Origin: Ochromonadaceae sp. CCMP2298 | Lineage: Eukaryota > Sar > Synurophyceae > Ochromonadales > Ochromonadaceae | Assembly: GCA_026770595.1 (NCBI GenBank) | Contig: MU634680.1 | Coordinates: 1-10,805, forward strand | Reading direction: 5' to 3' | DNA length: 10,805 bases | Part shown: positions 7,722 through 10,805 of the stretch, piece by piece | How positions within the stretch are numbered: position 1 is the first letter of the stretch | Layout: every line of letters begins with the position of its first letter | Position numbers and translations under genes: made by a program | The notes under the pieces: model-generated | What the model saw: the letters and a program-made list of their open reading frames with translations, nothing else | The model's database searches: none | Told to the model about the DNA's origin: nothing

Positions 7722-8246
7722 GTTTGGAGTGGGTCGAAATGCAGGCACTCTAAACGGATTCTGGGTTCTAGACTGGAAAATGTAGGGTTTAGCGTAGCGC
7801 GGACGGCTCTCAGTGACAGGATAAACTTTAGACGTGTCAGGTACCCAGTTATCATATAGGAGAAATGAATAACTAGAAAGCGTTATGTATGATAATACGA
7901 TCTATACTTCTATTACCTATGATGTATCATGCATTATACATGATTTTTGCTGTTTCTGCAAAGAATCTCCTGACAGACTCGCCAGTATCCGACATGGCCT
8001 TTCCGACTGCTGCAAAAACGCTATAAATCGGACCCCCCACTGCTATCAGTGCCCCCCACAGAGGCGCGACACTCGCATTTTGGGACAGCGAAAAATTGCG
8101 AAACGCTGCGCATTTTTGTTTTGCTGCAAATTAAACCCGATTTTTTGTGATCATCAAAGATGGATATTACAGCAATTTGTGACTTATCACGAAGGGTAAA
8201 ATCGCCATAGTCTGCTGTCCTCTCAATCCGCAAAAAAATGCGTGGA

Positions 8247-8294
8247 TTTGCTGGCACGCTCTTTCGTGTCTCCTCCAAGGAGACAGCCAGCAAA
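8247..8294. repeat. Bulged hairpin
   Basis: Outer arms TTTGCTGGC (8247-8255) and GCCAGCAAA (8286-8294) pair perfectly. Inside them TGTCTCCT (8267-8274) pairs with AGGAGACA (8278-8285) around a 3-nt loop. The left side has an 11-nt bulge. No RNA family was recognised. Confidence 0.6.
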
Positions 8295-8306
8295 GCACCT
8301 CCTGCA

Positions 8307-8383
8307 CCATGGACTTGTCAGGTAATCAACTCAATGGATCACACTCCCTAAACTCAACTCAATGGACATGTCAGGCAATCGAC
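8307..8383. repeat. Imperfect 24-bp direct repeat
   Basis: Copies at 8307-8330 and 8360-8383 match at 20 of 24 positions (core TGTCAGG-AATC). The second copy contains the stop codon (8371-8373) of the doubtful minus-strand frame that follows. Confidence 0.7.
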
Positions 8384-8387
8384 TTTG

Positions 8388-8405
8388 ACCTACTCGCGAG
8401 TAGGT
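8388..8405. repeat. 18-bp perfect palindrome
   Basis: ACCTACTCGCGAGTAGGT equals its own reverse complement, with no central gap, and contains TCGCGA. Such a site could bind a dimeric protein, but chance cannot be ruled out. Confidence 0.85.
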
Positions 8406-8440
8406 AGATGAACACTGCTACTGCCACTGCAGCCATAAGA

Positions 8441-8511
8441 TTGTAGATGGGTGTGAGTATATGGGTGTATATAGCTTGGAATAGGGCTGCAAAGGCGTTG
8501 TAGATGGGTGT
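8441..8511. repeat. 14-bp direct repeat TTGTAGATGGGTGT
   Basis: Exact copies at 8441-8454 and 8498-8511, 57 bp apart (19 codons). On the minus strand both fall in the same frame and give the two TPIYN motifs of the doubtful membrane protein. Confidence 0.9.
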
Positions 8512-8805
8512 CGGTAGATAGGTGCATGGGACTCGTAAACATAGGCAGTGGTGGTGCCTATATTGCACATGCCTATATACGTAGGGTGTAGAATGTACGT
8601 ATACAGGAGTGAGGAAAGGAAGTACCTCCCTTTGCTGCACTTCTGCATAAGCCTGGACAATCCCGCGGAGACGAGAGAGTACCTGCTGGAGTGCCTCCAC
8701 TGCTGGAGTACCTGGGTGCCTCCACTGCCGTCTCTACCTTCGCTGCGGACTTCATTAGGTAAAAGGTGGTGACAAAAGGGGAGGCGTCTCAGTTCGTGAG
8801 TGCGT

Positions 8806-8960
8806 CGAAGAAGAAGAAGGGGAAGAAGTAGTGGGGACAAGTAGCAAGGGGAGGTAAGGGAGTAGCAAAGGGAGTGAGAGTGGCGGAGGCGGGAGTGGGG
8901 GTGGGAGTAGCGAGATGGGAGTAGTGGGGAGAGAAGCAGAGGTGCGGGAGTAGCTGTGCA
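8806..8960. other. Polypurine-biased tract (GAA/GGGAGTAG rich)
   Basis: The plus strand is almost all G and A with few pyrimidines. It starts with GAAGAAGAAGAAGGGG and continues with variants of GGGAGTAG. It has many G3-G5 runs and could form triplex or quadruplex DNA. Confidence 0.7.
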
Positions 8961-9023
8961 GTGGGACGGGGCTCAGTCCACTCTGCCATCCGCGCTCTAG
9001 CCCTGCTCCGACTCTGCAGTCAC

Positions 9024-9080
9024 GGGGGAGGGACTCGGGGGCGGGGGGGCGGGGGGGCGGGGGGGCGGGAGGGCGGAGGG
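9024..9080 (+). repeat. Very strong G-quadruplex motif, (GGGGGGGC)n
   Basis: G5, G3 and G5 runs are followed by three G7 runs, each separated by a single C, then by G3 runs. Loops of one base between runs of seven Gs predict a very stable quadruplex on the plus strand. The 8-bp unit is tandemly repeated. Confidence 0.95.
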
Positions 9081-9422
9081 CCAGTGCACGTATGGTGGAG
9101 GTATAGGGTTCGGTGGGGGCAGGAGCAGTGCTGGTGCGCAGCAGGCTCAGTAGCAGTCAGTAGCAAATGATGTTTCTTTTCGAGTTTCGTTATTCGGTTA
9201 TAAGTACGGAATGTGCACAGATCTGGTGGATGTATCATTTTTCTTAATCTAATTCCCACTCTTCTCTCTCTCTGTCTCAGTCTCATTCTTTTAAAAGTCA
9301 TGTTGAATGTAAACACTATAAAAAAGGACTGTCTGAACAAGAAACGTGTAAGAACTTTTTAGTCCCTTGCTTACGCTAGTCCCCTGAAATGTGTTTCGGA
9401 ATTCCTTGCCCTTTCCCACCCA

Positions 9423-9460
9423 CAGATGGACAGGAAACAGATGGACAGCAGGAAACAGAA
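9423..9460. repeat. Short imperfect tandem repeat (ACAGATGGACAGGAA)
   Basis: Two near-copies of a 15-18-bp unit, ACAGATGGACAGGAA and ACAGATGGACAGCAGGAA, then a partial third (ACAGAAGAC). Confidence 0.75.
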
Positions 9461-10150
9461 GACGAGGAAGGAGTTGGAACCTACAGTTCGACATAAAAGG
9501 CACTTAACAATTCGCGATAGTGACAGTACACCACAGTATTCCCATCCACTAACCCCATGGACTCCGCCCTTAGGAAGCAGTTCACCACCCAGTGCAGCTT
9601 GCCCTCATTCTCAGTACAGGTTGCCCATCTGTGCGTCCGTATAGGCGTCTGCATCGGCTCCGATTATGCGGCGCATGTTGGGCACACTCGCTGAAGGCGC
9701 CCACTTGCCGAAGGAGATAGGCAGACCTGCCATCGCAGAAGGCACTGCAGAACACGAAGGTCAGAGAAGGCTCGGTTGCGTCTGTGAAACACAAAGCAGA
9801 AGAAGGATATAACAGTACCGGTAGAAAGAGAAGACTCGAATTGTGTCTGTGCCAGGTTTTGCCAAAGTCGAAAGCTGGGAATAAGTTCCCAGTTCCTCCC
9901 CAGCAGGAAGGGGACTGTTTCCAGTAATAGATTTATGTTGTTTCTCTGAAGAGGCGCCATTTAGGTGATGATAGGGGGAGAAGGGCGTCACTATCGCTGA
10001 GCAAAATCGTTAAAATCTGGCAAGCAGCTCTCCTCGACTCTGCAGTTGGCAACTTCTTGCTCTGTTGCTGCTTGTTAGCCTGATCATCTGTTGGTCGTAC
10101 CAATCTCATTAATTTACGGCTTCTAATCTACGCTGCTGACCTACCGAAGA

Positions 10151-10345
10151 ATGACGCAGCCCGACTCACCACTCGACTGGGCAGAGTTTCTGGGCAGCTG
10201 GAGCCCCTTTGCACTGGCAGTTGCTTCGTACCTTTCCAACATAGAGCTCTTCAACTTGGCGACGTGCTCCTGCAAGTTGATCGGCCTGCGCTACGACCTG
10301 AGCAGTTCGAAATTTAACCTGGATGATGATACGTATGAGAGCTGA
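10151..10345 (+). CDS. Small F-box-like protein (possibly continues in a second exon)
   Basis: A 64-codon frame with A at -3 of its ATG. Residues about 18-48 fit the F-box pattern: SPFALAVASYLSNIELFNLA followed by TCSCKLIGL, matching the family's Pro near the start, hydrophobic-xx-hydrophobic-SYL, xx-Leu-xx-Leu-Ala, then Cys-x-x-Leu. F-box proteins bind Skp1 and recruit substrates to SCF ubiquitin ligases. The frame ends soon after the box, with no substrate-binding region. A plausible donor (AC|GTATGAG, 10332/10333) and acceptor (TCTTTCCAG, ending 10464) would remove 132 nt and extend the protein to 88 residues, stopping at TAA 10547-10549, with extra sequence including RERILEHILTF. Truncated gene, short two-exon gene, or fragment are all possible. 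The F-box call is by eye. Confidence 0.4.
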   Translation: MTQPDSPLDWAEFLGSWSPFALAVASYLSNIELFNLATCSCKLIGLRYDLSSSKFNLDDDTYES

Positions 10346-10706
10346 GCTTTTGGGAGGTTCCCGGATAAAGTATAAAAAATCGGAAAAAACTAGACTGCAT
10401 GCGCAAAACTTTTTGAGTCCCTCTTACGGCTTGGGGACCGTACGGAGGTCAAAAATCTTTCCAGCTGCATGCGCAACAATTCGACGAGTCACGGTTTTAT
10501 ACGAGAGCGAATACTGGAGCATATTTTGACATTCGACTCACCGAACTAATCGAATGAGTTTGAACATTTGATTTTTCGAATCGATCATTGCACCAGCATC
10601 TTCGTGGTTCGGAAGGCGCCACGCCGAGCGTCTTCTGGCGCGCGGAGACACACTATAGTAGTATATGAGAGAGTAGTAGAGTGTGTCTCCGCGCGCCAGA
10701 AGACTG
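10346..10706. other. Spacer after the F-box-like frame
   Basis: AT-rich sequence that may include the second exon of the F-box-like gene (10465-10549). It holds two exact copies of CTGCATGCGCAA (10395-10406 and 10465-10476), exactly 70 bp apart; the second begins at the proposed acceptor. It ends in the hairpin at 10630-10704. Confidence 0.5.
10630..10704. repeat. Inverted repeat, 25-bp perfect arms, 25-nt loop
   Basis: Arms 10630-10654 and 10680-10704 are exact reverse complements. They are GC-rich (core GGCGCGCGGAGACACAC), unlike the AT-rich loop with its TAGTAG motifs. No target-site duplication is visible at the flanks. It could be a small fold-back element or an RNA hairpin. Confidence 0.95.
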
Positions 10707-10805
10707 ATGCCGAACATCAACTGGAGCGACGAGGTCCAGACCATCCTGTGCCACCTCGCGGTGCTGACGGGTGTCCATCTTCTCAATCGAACGACCGTCA
10801 CCGCC
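10707..10805 (+). CDS. Start of an unrecognised protein, cut by the window end
   Basis: A frame of 33 codons from ATG 10707 (MPNINWSDEVQTILCHLAVL) stays open to the last base. An in-frame TAG at 10677-10679, in the hairpin loop, rules out an unspliced start further up. The composition is protein-like (Trp, Asp/Glu, then an amphipathic helix) and GC-rich like the other coding DNA here. The start context is weak (C at -3), so this could also be an internal exon. No family can be named from 33 residues. It begins only 2 bp after the hairpin. Confidence 0.35.
   Translation, partial: MPNINWSDEVQTILCHLAVLTGVHLLNRTTVTA

Larger units (their letters stand above)
7183..8370. other. Non-coding region upstream of the cyclase-like gene
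   Basis: No convincing gene is seen in about 1.2 kb. The part next to 7182 must hold the 5' leader and promoter of the minus-strand gene; a TAATATA stretch (plus strand TATATTA, 7194-7200) lies close to its ATG but too near to be an assured TATA box. The rest is AT-rich and contains the double palindrome at 7550-7721 and several hairpins. The frames seen at 7885-8199 (plus) and 8021-8293 (minus) have no family features. Confidence 0.6.
8371..8755 (-). pseudogene. Possible small tail-anchored membrane protein, frame-shifted by a 25-bp duplication
   Basis: Not a recognised family. An ATG at 8755-8753 opens MKSAAKVETAVEA. A second frame further on reads ALQQVLSRLRGIVQAYAEVQ and runs to TGA at 8373-8371. 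The two frames become one if a single copy of a 25-bp imperfect tandem duplication (cores at 8691-8703 and 8716-8728) is ignored, or if a 52-nt GT-AG intron is removed. The C-terminal part has two 19-residue units, each opening with TPIYN, then a hydrophobic stretch (MAAVAVAVFIYLL) and a short basic tail (ASRSKSIA), as in tail-anchored membrane proteins. It could equally be chance: the opposite strand also has a protein-like stretch (REYLLECLHCW) here. Real gene, pseudogene and artefact all remain open. Confidence 0.25.
8756..10150. other. Region without a supported gene
   Basis: About 1.4 kb with no frame I can support. 8800-8960 is strongly purine-rich on the plus strand and 9024-9080 is a G-quadruplex block. 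9255-9290 is a CT-rich tract. 9405-9425 (CTTGCCCTTTCCCACCCACAG) resembles a splice acceptor and leads into a short tandem repeat. A 45-codon frame from ATG 9557 to a stop near 9694 has no recognisable family. TATAAAA occurs near 9318, with nothing convincing downstream. Confidence 0.5.

Noticed and set aside
8021-8293. A 90-codon minus-strand frame with reasonable amino acid mix
   Set aside because: It begins at TTG rather than ATG, there is a stop shortly upstream in frame, and no domain is visible; it is also interrupted in concept by the hairpin at 8247-8294.
9557-9694. A 45-codon plus-strand frame from an ATG in CCCCATGG context
   Set aside because: Too short and without recognisable features to call; no splice sites giving a convincing extension were found.
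1-10805. tRNA, rRNA or transposase genes
   Set aside because: I looked for cloverleaf-like GTTCGAATC arms, rRNA-like stretches and transposase or reverse-transcriptase motifs by eye and saw none.

Overview
The window is nuclear DNA from an unidentified eukaryote, most likely a protist. This rests on spliceosomal GT-AG introns with CTAAC-like branch motifs, GC-rich coding next to AT-richer non-coding DNA, abundant microsatellites, no bacterial-type operon or ribosome binding site, and a full-length soluble-adenylyl-cyclase-type protein. I cannot name the species.

Layout. (1) 1-1672, plus strand: the 3' part of an unrecognised gene. Two introns and a long last exon are visible. The exon encodes an alanine-rich, largely helical protein full of in-frame microsatellite repeats, ending in a basic, NLS-like tail. 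(2) 1673-2517: an 845-bp spacer between two convergent genes, with a TG microsatellite and two 7-bp tandem repeats. (3) 2518-7182, minus strand: the main gene, one uninterrupted 1554-codon frame with the architecture of soluble adenylyl cyclase (ADCY10/sAC). It has two class III cyclase domains, a STAND/AAA-type ATPase with Walker A, and a winged-helix/helical region. The catalytic and bicarbonate-binding positions look largely lost, so it may be a pseudo-cyclase. (4) 7183-8370: non-coding DNA holding the most striking structure in the window, two perfect inverted repeats (54-bp and 31-bp arms, each with a 1-nt centre) that abut with no gap at 7550-7721. (5) 8371-8755, minus strand: a doubtful small membrane-protein-like frame broken by a 25-bp tandem duplication. 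(6) 8756-10150: mostly non-coding, with a purine-rich tract, a very strong G-quadruplex block and a polypyrimidine stretch. (7) 10151-10345 (perhaps spliced to 10549), plus strand: a small F-box-like frame. (8) 10630-10704: a 25-bp-arm hairpin, followed after 2 nt by the start of a frame that runs off the window.

Nothing suggests that the genes form one pathway. The cyclase-like protein would act in cAMP or nucleotide signalling (or as a scaffold derived from it), and the F-box-like protein in SCF-type ubiquitin ligation. The unexplained material is the double palindrome, the terminal hairpin and the degenerate cyclase.
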